Assembly (NCBI RefSeq): GCF_027943255.1
Contig: NC_072892.1
Location: forward strand, 167,588,792 to 167,652,791
Length of the DNA: 64,000 nucleotides
DNA from: Anastrepha obliqua
Lineage: Eukaryota > Arthropoda > Insecta > Diptera > Tephritidae
Reading direction: 5' to 3'
Below the pieces are notes generated by a model. That model made no database searches and was not told the DNA's origin. It worked only from the letters and a program-made list of their open reading frames with translations. Below, piece by piece: positions 44,959 through 56,884 of the stretch (positions within the stretch are counted from its first letter, which is position 1; each line of letters starts with the position of its first letter). A program made the position numbers and the translations under genes.

Positions 44959-46085
44959 CAGGGTCCGGCACTCGAAGTGTAACCAACTTCAGACCGCTCG
45001 CGCAGCTAATGGACCGGCATCAGCTGGCTGATAGTTGGTTAAATGACAGCCCAGAGTATTGTTTACAAGCGTGCGGAAGCATTGCCGAGAGGAAACGCGA
45101 AAACAGAAAATCAGTAAAGGATGTCAAACGTAATGATGAGATTGCATTATATTTGGCTGGAAAATCACAACCAGCGAAAGCTCTTGAGCTCGAGCAGCTT
45201 AAAGTAAATAAAATTTTGGTTTATCCCACCATTACTTATTACAATGACACTGGTCATCAAAAGTCTGCAACGCCACGTGAAATGGTTCAAAAAGTGAAGA
45301 AGCGACTTGAGCGAAATCCACGACGAAGTGTCAATCAAATGGCGAAAGAAGTGAAAATATCTGACCATAGCATCCGCCGCATACTGAAAAATGATCTCAA
45401 AGTCAAATCTTATAAGATCCAAAAGGCGCACGATCTCACACCAAAGCAGCAACAAGTCAGACTTAGGAGAGCGAAGGAGTTGCTTCGCTTGGCCGAAAGC
45501 GGTCAATTTCCGAACATTGTTGTTTTCTGACGAGAAAATTTTTCAAATTGAGCAATTCGTAAACTCTTAAAACGATAAAGTGTATTTGAGCGACCGTCCA
45601 TACGAGAGTTTGAGTCATCGATTGACCACCAGGAGGCAGCACCCGCCACAGGTAATGGCTTGGGTCGATGTAACCGCAGGGTCCAACAGGACTCGGCACC
45701 GTCTCACAAAGCTCGAGTGAACCAAGAAACCAAGAATGGCCAGAAAACAACGTTCCGAACTCCATAACGTCCCCAGAATGGCTCCTAAATTCGCCAGACG
45801 CGAGTCCGATGAACTACTCTCTTTGGGCCATTTTGGAGGGCAAGCTCCGAACCAAAAGATTCACTAGTCTCGAGTCGCTGAAAAAAGCCATTGTCCGCGT
45901 GTGGGCCAAATACCTGCAAGTCACATTCGGACAGCTTACGAGTCGTTTCTGGACCGTCTCAAGGCAAAAGGTGGTCATATCGAACAAAAATAAATTGATT
46001 CTTAATTTTGTATTATTTTCAAACATTTTTTACTTTGAATTGAATAAAAGTAATTTTCCAAACTAAATTTATGGCCTTTTTAATT
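44959..46085 (+). mobile_element. DD37D (maT-like) element, 3' terminal repeat lost
   Basis: The left end CAGGGTCCGGCACTCGAAGT is preceded by TA (44957-44958) and matches the right end of the element at 11044-12402 closely for over 40 bp. The right side reaches TTTATGGCCTTTTTAATTG and then stops short of the terminal repeat, where a SINE-like fragment begins (about 46083). The transposase is on the plus strand and has an internal deletion. Confidence 0.8.
45090..45990 (+). pseudogene. DD37D transposase, internally deleted
   Basis: The N-terminal half is well kept: VKRNDEIALYLAGKSQPA, REMVQKVKKRLERNPRRSVN, then SDHSIRRILKNDLKVKSYKI and HDLTPKQQQVRL. The frame shifts near 45525 at the first catalytic segment (family FSDEKIF). 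About 130 bp covering the second catalytic Asp are missing near 45680. NSPDxSPMNYSLWAILEGKL (about 45795-45845) corresponds to the third segment, where the family has PMDYSLW, so Asp is replaced by Asn in this copy. It ends about 45990. The apparent ATG at 44892 lies outside the element. Inactive. Confidence 0.75.
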
Positions 46086-46222
46086 GCGCCTGCCGAGGGG
46101 CGACTGCTATTAGAAAAATGTTTTTCGTAATTTTGGTGTTTTCACCGAGATTCGAACTAACGTTCTCTCTGTGAATTTCGAATGGTAATCACGCACCAAC
46201 CCATTCGGCTACGGCAGCCGCC
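46083..46222 (-). repeat. tRNA-headed SINE-like repeat, head half (copy 8)
   Basis: The head near 46222 has GCCGTAGCCGAATGGGTTGG on the minus strand and a B-box-like TTCGAATCTCGGTG. The 3' half is missing, ending at GCCTGCCGAGG where the DD37D element begins. Confidence 0.8.
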
Positions 46223-46763
46223 GAAAAGACAATTATATGTCGAAAATTACATCATTTAAATGCCCACTGTGGCCACTATAGGTCTACAGACAAAATACAA
46301 ACAGTCGATTCATGAATGCTGAGAACGAATTGTTGAAAACTGCGAAATGTCAATGTTAAAGGTTGTTCAGCAACACTTTGCGCTACAGCAGCGCAACTAT
46401 CAACAGAATGTCCAGTTTTTGGTCCGCCAGTCCTTTTGCTATACTTTACAGCACTAGTTTCTTGAACATTTTTCATAAACCAAAAAACCATTCACACATT
46501 TAACTCCAACGAAAAAATTCCGGATTTTGCGATATGTTGGTCTTAAAGATCGAACATTTTCATAATAAGTTTTAATAATTTTTTAACGTGTCAAATTGTA
46601 CATCTGTCGACTTGACAAATATCAAAGATGGCATAAAATAAGGCACCGTCTATGAATTATTCACTACTGACATCTAGGCGTCACGTTCTAAAGGCCCTTT
46701 ATTGCATGAGGAACATAGGCATGTAGTGAAATGTTTATGTAATATCGCTTTTTCACCTTCATA
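46223..46763. other. Non-coding stretch
   Basis: Nothing recognised. Confidence 0.4.
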
Positions 46764-47030
46764 TCGTCCCCTTAGTATTAAAATAGCCTATAAATTTTTT
46801 GATGTTTTGAGAAAATGAATTTCAAACTTTTTGTCCAAAGTAGCTCTCACTCAAATCTCGTTATGTCTGTAAATATTTATTATTTTTTGACTGACGTTTT
46901 GACCCACTTTGTGGAACTAGAATTTGACAAAATTGTGACCACATATAAAATTGACGATGGAGAATCCAAAAATTCAATAAAAAAATAATAGCCTATGAGC
47001 ACATAGGCTATTGTTATACTAAGGGGACGG
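46764..47030. mobile_element. MITE with inverted repeats and an internal hairpin
   Basis: CGTCCCCTTAGTATTAAAAT at 46765 is mirrored by ATTGTTATACTAAGGGGACG ending at 47029, an inverted repeat of about 27 bp with few mismatches, possibly flanked by TA on both sides. Near the right end AATAGCCTATGAGCACATAG followed by GCTATT folds into a further hairpin with an 11-bp stem, repeating the ATAGCCTAT of the left arm. There is no coding capacity. TA flanks would suggest a Tc1/mariner partner, but this is tentative. Confidence 0.7.
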
Positions 47031-48320
47031 TATGCATTCATTATTTTTTCATAATTTCCTCCCTAAACCGATATTTAACATTAATTTTTATGTGTCCAAC
47101 CACATTCTGCATAATTCTCGTAGATGTGTATGCGTAAAACAACACAGATATGAACTCAACTATCAACTTCCGTGATTTACGTTCTTCATTGTATTTAGCA
47201 GAGTAGTAAGAGTATTTAAGAAAGTAGTGGCTGCAGTGCTCAAAAAATCACTTATCCTTACCAAATATTCCAGCTTTCGGTTTCTTGTCGGTTTCTTAGA
47301 GTTCAAGCTACTGAAAGTTTGTAAAGTATTTATGCAAACTTCTTAATAAAAAACTCAAACAAGCACTTCTAGGTTAATAAAGCGTTTAATCCAAACAAAA
47401 AACAATCATCCAAACGCACAAGCAAGTTTTTGCTTAAGCGTTAAGGCTCTTGAGTTCTTCTTCTACAACTCCCATTTATTTATTTATTACCCAGAGTAGT
47501 TTTATTCCTCTAGGCTACTACGCTGTACGTCCTCTTTAATGTTTGTACAGTAAAGCCTATATAATTGACACTCTTGTAGTTCCACCAAAATGAAATACTA
47601 GTAAAAAAGGTCCAGATATCCATTGCTAAATTGCACATAATTTTTCTAATTTTTACACAAAGCAACGAAATTGTGTGCACTAGAAATGCCAATATTTGCG
47701 GTCATTGTGGATTTCAGGATTTCGCGATTTCTTAACTGTGATCACTGGATCCGCTTATTCGACCCAGGATATACACTTTTTAAACTTGGTAAAAATTAAT
47801 TAGATTATAAAATGTTTCTTATAAAAAAAAAATTAATAAGAAATTTGTTATAAAAATTTTAATTTTTTGTGCGCTTCAAAAAAATTTAAATAAATGAACA
47901 AAAAAATTTAAATAAATGATTTTTTTTTAAGTAGTTTTATTAAAAAAAATTTAAATAAATGATTTTTTTAAGTAGTTTTATTAAAAAAAATTTAAGTAAA
48001 ATATTTTTATAAAATTTTAATTTTTTTTTAAACAGTAAAAATATTTTATCATCGCTTCTTATGATAAATACACTTTTCAGAAATTTAAATACAGAAAGTT
48101 TTTGAATATTATTTACTAAATTAAAAATAGCACAAACAAAGAATTCTTATTAACTTAGCTTGAGAGCTCTTTGACTTTAAGCTTGCCGAAATTTAAGGTG
48201 ATCCCAGCAACTCGGGATTAGAAGCGGTAATAAGGTAGTTAGGGGAAATGATTAAAATACCAATCCGGCACTCCCCAAGTATGATAGAACTAAAGCGCCG
48301 TTTTGATACCATTACCAATG
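47031..48320. repeat. AT-rich stretch with a short tandem array
   Basis: At about 47878-48000, two full copies and one partial copy of a roughly 42-bp unit (AAATTTAAATAAATGATTTT, AAGTAGTTTTATT) are arranged in tandem. CTAGAAATGCCAATATTTGC at about 47681 resembles hAT-like end motifs but has no partner. No gene. Confidence 0.5.
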
Positions 48321-48329
48321 AGACCTCCA

Positions 48330-49745
48330 GCAGGCAGATATCTACTGCCAGCCAGAGCTTTTGATGGGATTTAGGTTAGCGCACTGCGTTAGGCTGGAGC
48401 GCCCAGTAACCTTAGTCGTCTAGCTGCCAAGCCTGGACATTTACAGAAAAAGAGCTCAGTCTCAATCCCCTCTTCTGAACGGTCCCCACAGCTTTTGCAA
48501 TGTGGCTAAACGGTAAACCTAGATTTTCCGCGTGTGTGCCGATCGTCGAATAACCGGTAAATACAGCTACGAGTTTGGAAATTTAAGGGCGTGGAGTCCC
48601 CAAGACTTTCTGAATCCTTCGTCTTTTGTACTGGAGCCACAGGGTTTTCGAAATAACACATAAGGAATGGAGCTCCATCTTTTCTACGCTTTCCTTAGAA
48701 ATAAGTTGTGCAATTCCCCTTTAACTACAGTGAGGGGGATGCCGATGACCGGGTGAGGGACCTTTGAGACCAATTCAGTCAACCCCTTCCTCGCAAGCTC
48801 ATTAGCAATTTCATATCCCTCTATGTTCCTATGTATGTTCTAGAGCCCAGATCAAAGAAATGTTACCTGCGCACCCAAGCGATTTGATCTCCTCCTTATA
48901 GGAGTTGACAAATTTTGGATGCACTATGACGTCATCAGCGCCTTGATCGCGGCTTGACTATTGGAAAAAATGTTAATATCTCCCTCGCTCCCGCATCCCC
49001 TAAACATTTTAAGTGCCTGCAGGATCGCTTGACTTCTCCCTGGAAAGCACTAGAAGTGCTCGGCAGTTTTAAGGAAATAGATAAATTGCCTGAGATAGAG
49101 AAAGCCCCTGCTCCGGCTCCCCTTACCATCTTGGAGGCGTCAGTGAAGACAGAGTCACCTGGTTCGGTGCAGATTTTCTACTCGTTCCAATCCTATCTAC
49201 TTGGCAAGATGGTCTTGGCAAGACCCTCAAAACTCCAGTTTGCGAATAGAAAGATGTGTCCGAAGTTCGGAAAAATACGATGTTAACCGCCCAAAAATGC
49301 TACCATGTCCTTTGAGAGATTGTCACCAGAGGCCATTGAGAGATAGCCAACCATCGCACTTTGAGCAGCGATGGAAATAAAAAGAAGAGCTTCCGAAGAG
49401 CTTCCCACCAAACCAGGCATCCATACGATAAAATAGACAGAACAACTAAGATGTGCATCCAAAGCATAATCTGTGGCTTGAGTTGCCATTTGTTGCCGAA
49501 CATAAATTTGCAGAAGTAGAAAGCTATGGAGGTCTTCTTTACTCGATTTTCAATGTATAGCTTCCAATGGAGTTTGGAGACAAGTATCATTCCAAGATAC
49601 CTAATTTCCGATGAAAGTAGGCAAATGTGGTTGTTTAATTTGAGAAGTTTTTTATATTATATTTTCCGGTAATAGTACGAACTCCGTTTGGTCAGAGTTG
49701 AGTCTGAGGCCGCAATTGGCAGAGCAGCAACTGAGTACTGAGGGA
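48330..49745 (-). pseudogene. Non-LTR retrotransposon: reverse transcriptase end, RNase H and Cys/His tail
   Basis: This is the longest retrotransposon relic. Reading down from 49740 on the minus strand, GLRLNSDQTEFVLLP is followed by KLHWKLYIENRVKKTSIAFY and ILSYGCLVWWEAL, the C-terminal part of the reverse transcriptase with its thumb-like region. From about 48960, SQAAIKALMTS and a degraded wVPGHRNIEG with EIANELARKG mark RNase H. Near 48500-48425, HCKSCGDRSEEGIETELFFC and KCPGLAARR form the C-terminal Cys/His motif. Frameshifts and stops are frequent. The element is cut at its 5' side by the SINE at 49761. RT, RNase H and Cys/His in this order fit an I- or Loa-like clade. Confidence 0.75.
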
Positions 49746-49760
49746 AACGGTCCCGATACG

Positions 49761-49992
49761 ATTGTGGCGTGCGTCTTGATGTTGTTCCACAAATGGAGGT
49801 ACCTACAATTCTAGGCCGACTCCGAACGGGAGCTTTTTCATGGCAGAAATACACTCGGAGGTTGCCATTGCCTGCCGAGGGGCAACCACTATTAGCATAC
49901 GACTTTTTGTTTTTGGTGTTTCATGCTCGGCAATTCGAATCCGTGCACTTGCGATTGGTAGTCCCGCATCAACCCTTTCGACTACGGTGGCC
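49761..49992 (-). repeat. tRNA-headed SINE-like repeat, copy 9
   Basis: GTCTTGATGTTGTTCCACAA, CCGACTCCGAACGGGAGC, GCCTGCCGAGGGGC and the head (TTCGACTACGGTGGCC) are in family order. It lies at the 5' break of the retrotransposon relic at 48330. Confidence 0.75.
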
Positions 49993-50017
49993 ATATAGAG
50001 GAAAATTTAAGCCGTTT

Positions 50018-50420
50018 TTTCGAATTTTGGATTTTTTGGTTTATGACATTCTTTTACCAAATCGCTCGTTTGTACACAAAATTATTTATTATTGTTTTTT
50101 TTTAATTTTTTTTATTTATCATTTTTATTATCATTTTTTTATTCTTTTTTTTTTATTTTTTTATTTTTTTTTCTTATTATTTTCTTAGCATTTCTTTTTA
50201 ACGAGTTTTGGAGTTTTTGGTCTATGACATTCTTCTAACAAATCGCTCGTTTGTTCACAGAATTATTTATAAATTTTTTTTTTTACATATTTTTTATTAT
50301 ATTTTTAATCATTTTTTTATAATTTTTTTTATGATTTTTTTTTTTTTAATTTTTTTTTTATTATTTTTTTCTATTATTATTTTTATTTGGCTGTATTTAA
50401 CTTTTTTTATAATACATCAA
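50018..50420 (+). repeat. Two tandem copies of a 181-bp T-rich unit
   Basis: TTTTATGACATTCTT-like sequence with CAAATCGCTCGTTTGT and ACAxAATTATTTAT occurs near 50040 and again near 50221, each followed by about 100 bp of T-rich sequence. The open frames here are low-complexity translations. Confidence 0.65.
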
Positions 50421-52240
50421 CTGGTTGGAGGTGATTATTTCACTCGAATATGTCTTTCGCCGCTAGCGTCTCACTTAACGCAGTTGAACTGTATTTGTAA
50501 ATAAAACACTAACTACACAAACATAATTCCCACAACAATCATAACTATTGAGCGCGTCCTTAATCTTTGAGTATTCACCGAGAGTACGAATAGGCCTTGT
50601 AAGTACTTCTCTACATACACGCACACATACATATACCTACACATATACCCCTATACGTTATTCACACATAAACAGAGTACTCGTACTACTAGACCGTACA
50701 TACAGAGCTTTGCGATAAAACATTTGTACATAAATGTCGCCAATGCGTAATAGTGTAATTTAAGAGGCAACAATTCAAGAACACACTCAGCAACAAAATT
50801 CCCTCACCCCACTACGCCTTAAACACCCAACGTAGAGTAGTGCGAGTACAAAGCACCCGTAACCAAGCTCACCGTGTCACCACTCAGAGCCGGCCAGAGT
50901 CGGCCAAGCAGTGCTTTTAATTTGTCGCGGTCGTAAAGTAGATATGTGAATATGCAATTATGGGTAGAACCTGATACGAAAGTTATGGGATTAAGAGTAA
51001 ACGGAGAAGAACTCCTGCCGGCTTTTGTTTATGTTTTCTTTGCGTTACCTGTGCAGGCCATTAGGCGCGCGAGACTCGCTGAAAGGCTTTTAACTAACTT
51101 GATGCGTAAATGTGAAAAGGATTAAAAGTCATTCCGTCAGCGAGATAGGTGAACGAGTGCCGTGTCAGCGGCCAGGCAACGCGCTGTGGTAACACTAATG
51201 GATAAATTGATGGAGGCACCGCAAAACAAACAGAAAAAAAAAAACAAGGAGTCAAAAAGAAGAGGAAAGCAAATGGAAATATTACGAAGCAACGAATGGG
51301 TTAGTTGAGAATTATATGAGCGGTAGCAGTAGAAAAAGTGAGGTCATAGCTTTGGATCTATTCAATATGTAGATTGCTGGAAGTCAATTGTCTAATAAAG
51401 TTGCCAAAATTTTAATACTTTATGGGCTCGGGAATCCCACACCAACCGACAGCACTAATTCACTCATTGATTTTCCGTTGAAATTTCGTTTAAGTTAGTC
51501 CCTAATTTGTTTACTCCTCCAATGTCCCAATGGACTTTGGTGTTGGATAAACAAAAATAAAGAGCTAAGTAAATATGACACAAGTGTTGGAATTGAATTG
51601 CAGCGGCACACGCACACATACACATGGAGATAGTATTCACATTTTGCCTCTGAATGTATGTATCGTGCATATGTGTGTATATATGTAGATATATGTATAT
51701 GTGTATATGTATTTGTAGATGTATATGTATATTTACGTACTTGCATATTCATGCTAACATTTAAATGGAAATTGTGTGCCTCCAGCGATGTGATGTAGTT
51801 ACCGGAGGAAGCAGCTTAGTAGACGTAACCAAAGCCAACCAGTACTCGACTGGCCAATCAACCCACCAGCCAGCCTATCGGGCTTTTAGTCACTTAGGCA
51901 AGTAATCAGGCAATTTGGCTTTAGTTTCTGTGAATTGGCCACCAACAACGTTTCAGAAATTTGCAAATTTTCGTGGTGTCGTAACTTGCAAATCTAGACA
52001 TATTCTTATTATGCATGTGTGCATATTTGCATATGTATTGTGTATGTTATATGCGCATGTAAGTACAGGTTGCAATGAAAGTTAAGGGACAGCGTACCAG
52101 GTGGTGGGGGTAGAGGTGCTATGTGAGTGACACAGCCCAGGCCCAATTAGCGCAAAAGATGCCATTATGACACACCCCTTGTAGAACCACTACTTGGTTC
52201 TTAAGTTACAACAGGAAGCAATAAAAACAATGTGTAGACT
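50421..52240. other. Non-coding stretch
   Basis: The part from 50760 to 51310 is less AT-rich and looks unique. ATATGTGTATATATGTAGAT-type tracts lie at 51669-51735. A 36-codon Lys-rich frame begins at about 51201 but has no support. No exon or element was recognised. Confidence 0.45.
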
Positions 52241-52249
52241 CCATAAATA

Positions 52250-53400
52250 TGGTTTCTGGCACAAAAACACAGACAAATCTTTAAGTTGCAATCTGAGCAG
52301 TATCCACTGTTTTGGGCACCTAAAGACGATCTGATAGCCACAGTTTCCTTTGGAAGAAAATTTGATGTCAGATTTCCAGTGCATGAGCAATCGAGAATGC
52401 ATTCAGGGAGGTTTGCCGGATATTTTGTTTACCGATGGGTCCAAGAATGAAATAAGGTCAGGAGCCGGATGGTTCTTAAACGGTAGTAATAAGTATCACT
52501 ATGCTAAGGGAGAAATGGCAATTGTTTACCAAACGGAAATTTTTACCATCGTGAAAGTAGCCGAATGGATAATCGAGAGAAGATGGAGCGGGAAGCAGAT
52601 TGGAGTTTTCAGTGACAATCAGGCTGCAATGAAGGCCCTGGAGAACGCGAAGCAAACCTCAAGAATGTAAGAAGAAGCTTAATTCTGTCGCAAGACAAAA
52701 CAGGCTTGTACTTATATGGGCGCCAGGACACTCCGATGGTCAAGGAAACTAAATTGCCGATGAATTGGCCGACCGTGGACAGGCGGTTCCCTCACAAGAA
52801 CCAGAGCCAATAACCGGTATCAGTTCAGTAGGAATCATGAATTGGATCAGCGATTATGTGCTGCGGTCTAGAGTGCTGCAGAACTGCAAAGTGTTTTGTG
52901 ACAAGCTCGAACAGAAAACTATCAAACTTTCTACTAAAACTTGGAATGCAAGACATTCGGTTGATGGTCGGTATTATTACAGGACACAACCCATGGGGTC
53001 AGCATGTGACCACCAATAAAATCATTGAGAACCCGATGGGCTTGTCTTGCTTGGAGGAGGCGGATAGCACTGAGCACTTTCTCTGTGAGTGTCCTGCCTT
53101 TGCTAGACCAAGGCTACGGATTTTGGGTTCTGATGTCGTGAGAATGAGTGAAATTCTTTCTCTCAAACTAGAGGATATTTACAGATTTGCCAAAGAATCT
53201 GAAAAATTTTCACAAAACTAACCACCTCTGTCTCTGTCTCTATTCTCTCCTATCTCCTTCTCTGATACTTTTCTCCTTTCCCCTTTGACTATCTACCCTC
53301 TTTTCAGAGCTCTAAACACAATGGGCTTTTTAGCCTGAGAGTTTTAGGAACCACCAAATCTCCTGGTGCTCCTTGGCTCGACCTTTTCAAATTTCAATTT
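52250..53400 (+). pseudogene. RNase H-bearing non-LTR retrotransposon, family A copy 3
   Basis: This is the most complete member of family A. Near 52425-52670 the frame reads DILFTDGSKNEIRSGAGWF (first acidic residue), YQTEIFTIVKVAEW (second) and FSDNQAAMKALENAK (third). APGHSDGQGN and IADELADRGQAV (fourth) follow after a frameshift near 52675. RLMVGIITGHNPWGQHVT and EEADSTEHFLCECPAFARPR, the C-terminal Cys/His motif, lie at 52970-53115. A stop at 53219 ends it. The 3' UTR with GGGCTTTTTAGCCTGAGAGT and AAATTTCAATTTCATG runs to about 53400. Reverse transcriptase and endonuclease are missing. It is dead but useful as the reference for the copies at 7969 and 15880. Confidence 0.8.
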
Positions 53401-53499
53401 CATGCCGTAGAACACCTAGATTTGGGCACTCTTACAGAGAGTAAAAGGCTGTTTCCTTAGATTTTTCTCTCCTTCAGCTTCTACATCAATCGTTGTACG

Positions 53500-54160
53500 G
53501 TCACCCCATCTTCATGGCATGGCCAGTGGCTGGTTACTATTGATTGATATGTCTGCTCGTGGGTTTCTTAACAACTCGTCTCTTCAGGATTTGTTGCAAT
53601 TGGTCCACGTTTGTTTACCTATTTTGCACGTAGACGCGCTAGTGCATCTGTCAACGGTCTGCTTCTGGAATAGCGAGAAGATATCCCTTTTGCGTACGCC
53701 TTGAGGATAGCCTATTTCTACCGCTTCGGATTCGTTATAGGATGCCACCGGTCATGCCAATTCATCAGGAAAGGAAATGAGAAAGTTCCTTCTCTGTTTC
53801 TATGGCCAAGTACCCAGATGAGAGTGACGTCTGTCGTGCACACCAAAGCGTTAAGTTCTTCTTTGCGTTATCTGACGACTTCTGAATTGGTTGTAGGTGA
53901 CTTTAAAACTAAGATGCTTGACTATCTGAAAGAATACATGCTTTCGAAAAATTTTAATTATTCTGCAAGCTTCCCTTATCCTAAAAACTTCTGCTTGAAA
54001 AACCATATACGGAAAGATTTGAAAGTTTCGAGATCCTTTGGATATACACCGGCGCCGACGCCGCAATCCATCTTTGATCAGTCTTTCACTACTGAATTCA
54101 AATCCTATTCCTTTCGAGTGGGGAACTTTACCTTAAAATCTTTCTTAAGTCTAGGTTAGC
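53500..54160 (-). pseudogene. Non-LTR retrotransposon RNase H fragment
   Basis: The minus strand reads SKMDCGVGAGVY near 54070, MVFQAEVFRIREACRIIKIF with the second acidic residue near 54005, a degraded SQASILVLKS near 53920, and DVTLIWVLGHRNREG near 53825, where the family has LIWVPGHR. The frames shift several times. No Cys/His tail is seen. It faces the related fragment at 54513 with a SINE between them. Confidence 0.65.
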
Positions 54161-54306
54161 GGTAGTAAAATCTGATGAGGGGATACCAATTATGCAATTC
54201 TGCCCGCAGATGATGCCAACTCTCTTTTTACAGAGTCTTTTTTTACTATTTTGAACTAATACATTTTTTTACACAATATCTTTATAAACAAAACCTAATT
54301 CCTAAG

Positions 54307-54510
54307 GCGGCCGCCGTAGCCGAATGGATTGATACGTGACTACCATTCAGAATTCAGAGAGAGCGGAAAAAGGTTTTCTAATAGCGGTCGCCCCTCGGCA
54401 GGCAATGGCAAACCTCCGAGAGTATTTCTGACATGAAAAAGCTCCTCATAAAAAATTTCTTCTGAAATTGAAGGTTCCCCCATTTGTGGAACAACATAAA
54501 GACGCCCGCT
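54307..54510 (+). repeat. tRNA-headed SINE-like repeat, copy 10, B box deleted
   Basis: GCCGCCGTAGCCGAATGGAT begins the head. The segment holding the B box is deleted after the AGAGAGAGCGG run. GCGGTCGCCCCTCGGCAGGC and the body follow, ending CAACATAAAGACGC at about 54506. Confidence 0.8.
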
Positions 54511-54512
54511 AA

Positions 54513-55370
54513 CAAACCAAGTCCTGGGAGTGGGAGTCTACACGGACATAGGCACCCCTGTATTAACCGATGGATCCAAGATGGAATCTAGAGTTGAAGC
54601 GGAGGTTTTCTGTAAATCAGCCAATATTTCAGTTTCCTTTAAAGTGCTGAAAACTAGTAGTTTTTTCCAAGCAGAGATCCTTCAGGCATTCAAAATGCTT
54701 AGGAACCGCTGTTTAGAGGGAGCCATAAATATATATTCCGATAGTCAAGCTGCGATAAAGACCCTGTCGTCGTCATGCTCTTTTCTGGTCTACTCCTGTG
54801 AAGAAAAGATTAAACATCTCGAATTTGCAGGAAACATCCCTCTTATCTGAGTTCAAGGGCATAGGAACATAGGGGTAAGTAAAGTACCGATGAGGAAAGA
54901 GTCTACAGAACCAGTTTCAGTAGTCCCCATAACAGACATCGGTGTCCACTTTACCGTTGTTTCCCTTTAACAATTTCCTGTACAATTTCCTTCTTAAAAG
55001 AGCGCATGAGAAATGGAGTTCTATCTTATCGTGTGATATCTCAAAATAACTTTGGCTTCAGTACGACAGAAGCACGACGCTGAAAATGATAGAGATCCCT
55101 CGCCATTCAATTTTCAAACTCATAGCAGTGGTCCCCGGTCACTGGGTGATCGGAACTCATACGAAGATGTTTGAACTTCCGTACAACCCCCATTGCACAA
55201 GTTGTGGGGATCCGGGAGAGAAGGAGACTGTTTTCTTTGCAAAGTTCCGGGTCTGGCGGCTAAGCGCTTGAGGTTCCTTAATGTACCTTTCGGGGATAAC
55301 CTGAGGTAGTTCTGCAATCCAGATTTCGTTTCCCTGCTCCATTACGTCAACAGTGCTAGTTGGCTGTAGA
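54513..55370 (+). pseudogene. Non-LTR retrotransposon RNase H and Cys/His tail
   Basis: From 54530 the open frame reads PVLTDGSKMESRVEAEVFC, FFQAEILQAFKMLRNRC and INIYSDSQAAIKTLSSS, the first three acidic residues of RNase H in order and spacing. A stop at 54848 and frameshifts follow. Near 55190 CTSCGDPGEKETVFFAKFRV is the Cys/His segment, with the second Cys pair altered. The VPGHWVIGTHTKMFELPYN segment precedes it. 5'-truncated and dead. Confidence 0.75.
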
Positions 55371-56384
55371 TGGGTTTTCTTCCCTTAAGTTGTGGAATTT
55401 TTCGCAGGTATGGCATCCAAGCGACACTCTAGTGCTACATGTAGTGTACCCTTACAACTATTGCCATCTAACCTACCTACCTGCCATGGCCGACTGTCAT
55501 TCAAATTTAAACGTAATTGTTAGGCCACATAAAAAATATTGTACAATATTGTACGAATATGACTGAATGGCTTCGTATCATTTGAAAAAAATAAAAAAAC
55601 AAGAAACAGTCCCTAATAACAGACTTTGTTACAGCCAAAAACCAACAGAACCCGTTAATAATTTGAATGATACCCGACAGTTGGGCTGGACATATCTGAC
55701 ATATCTACTGATGATAGCATTTTTAGTCGAGTCTATAATAAATGCGCACGCTTGTTGTCAAGTGGCGATGAATAGTTGCAAAATTGATTTGTATTTCTAA
55801 TTGATTTGAATTTTTATATTTTTTGTACTTATGGATTAAATTTTCACTGGCCACTAGAAAAAAAACTAAAACAATTTTCCCACTCCCATTCGGTGTATCT
55901 TCACTTTTTTGACATACTGTATTCGTACTATTACGCCTGTGGTGGAGGCTCAATTAGACGGCAACACTTAGTAAACACAGCTGAGGCGAATCCAGTTGCA
56001 TTTTGGCGACGAGTACCAAATATGGAGCAAAAGTGATGTTGATGGCGAGGAAGGCGACGAGTCTGAACGGATAAGCGCACACTCAAACTCAAGTAAATGA
56101 AGAGGTTAGGAATGCGAAATCTACCAACATGCAATTGTATCAGATGCATATGTTTTTTGGATTCCCAATGGAAAATATTAGTAATCCGTGCGTTGGTCGT
56201 GTGGATCTATAATAAGAAAAAATACTTAGTTATTAATTGGCGTTTTCATAATTTATTTGTTTTCTAGGCAGTGATGGATTAGAAAATTGGTTATATGGAG
56301 ATTGAGACATTTTTTGTATGCTTTTACTGGTCTAATGTGAATGTTATTTAACTTTTTTTACCCATATTTCAAGAGGCTATTGTA
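55371..56384. other. Non-coding stretch
   Basis: No gene or element was recognised. Confidence 0.4.
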
Positions 56385-56882
<498 letters not shown>

Positions 56883-56884
56883 TA

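Noticed and set aside
44892..45530. Start of the DD37D transposase at ATG 44892
   Set aside because: This ATG lies outside the element, before the TA and terminal repeat at 44957-44959; the family start lies about 60 codons downstream.
51201..51311. Small Lys-rich ORF of 36 codons
   Set aside because: Low-complexity A-rich composition, no splice sites or recognisable motif.
53701..54159. A 152-codon plus-strand frame
   Set aside because: Antisense to the RNase H fragment, whose motifs are on the minus strand.
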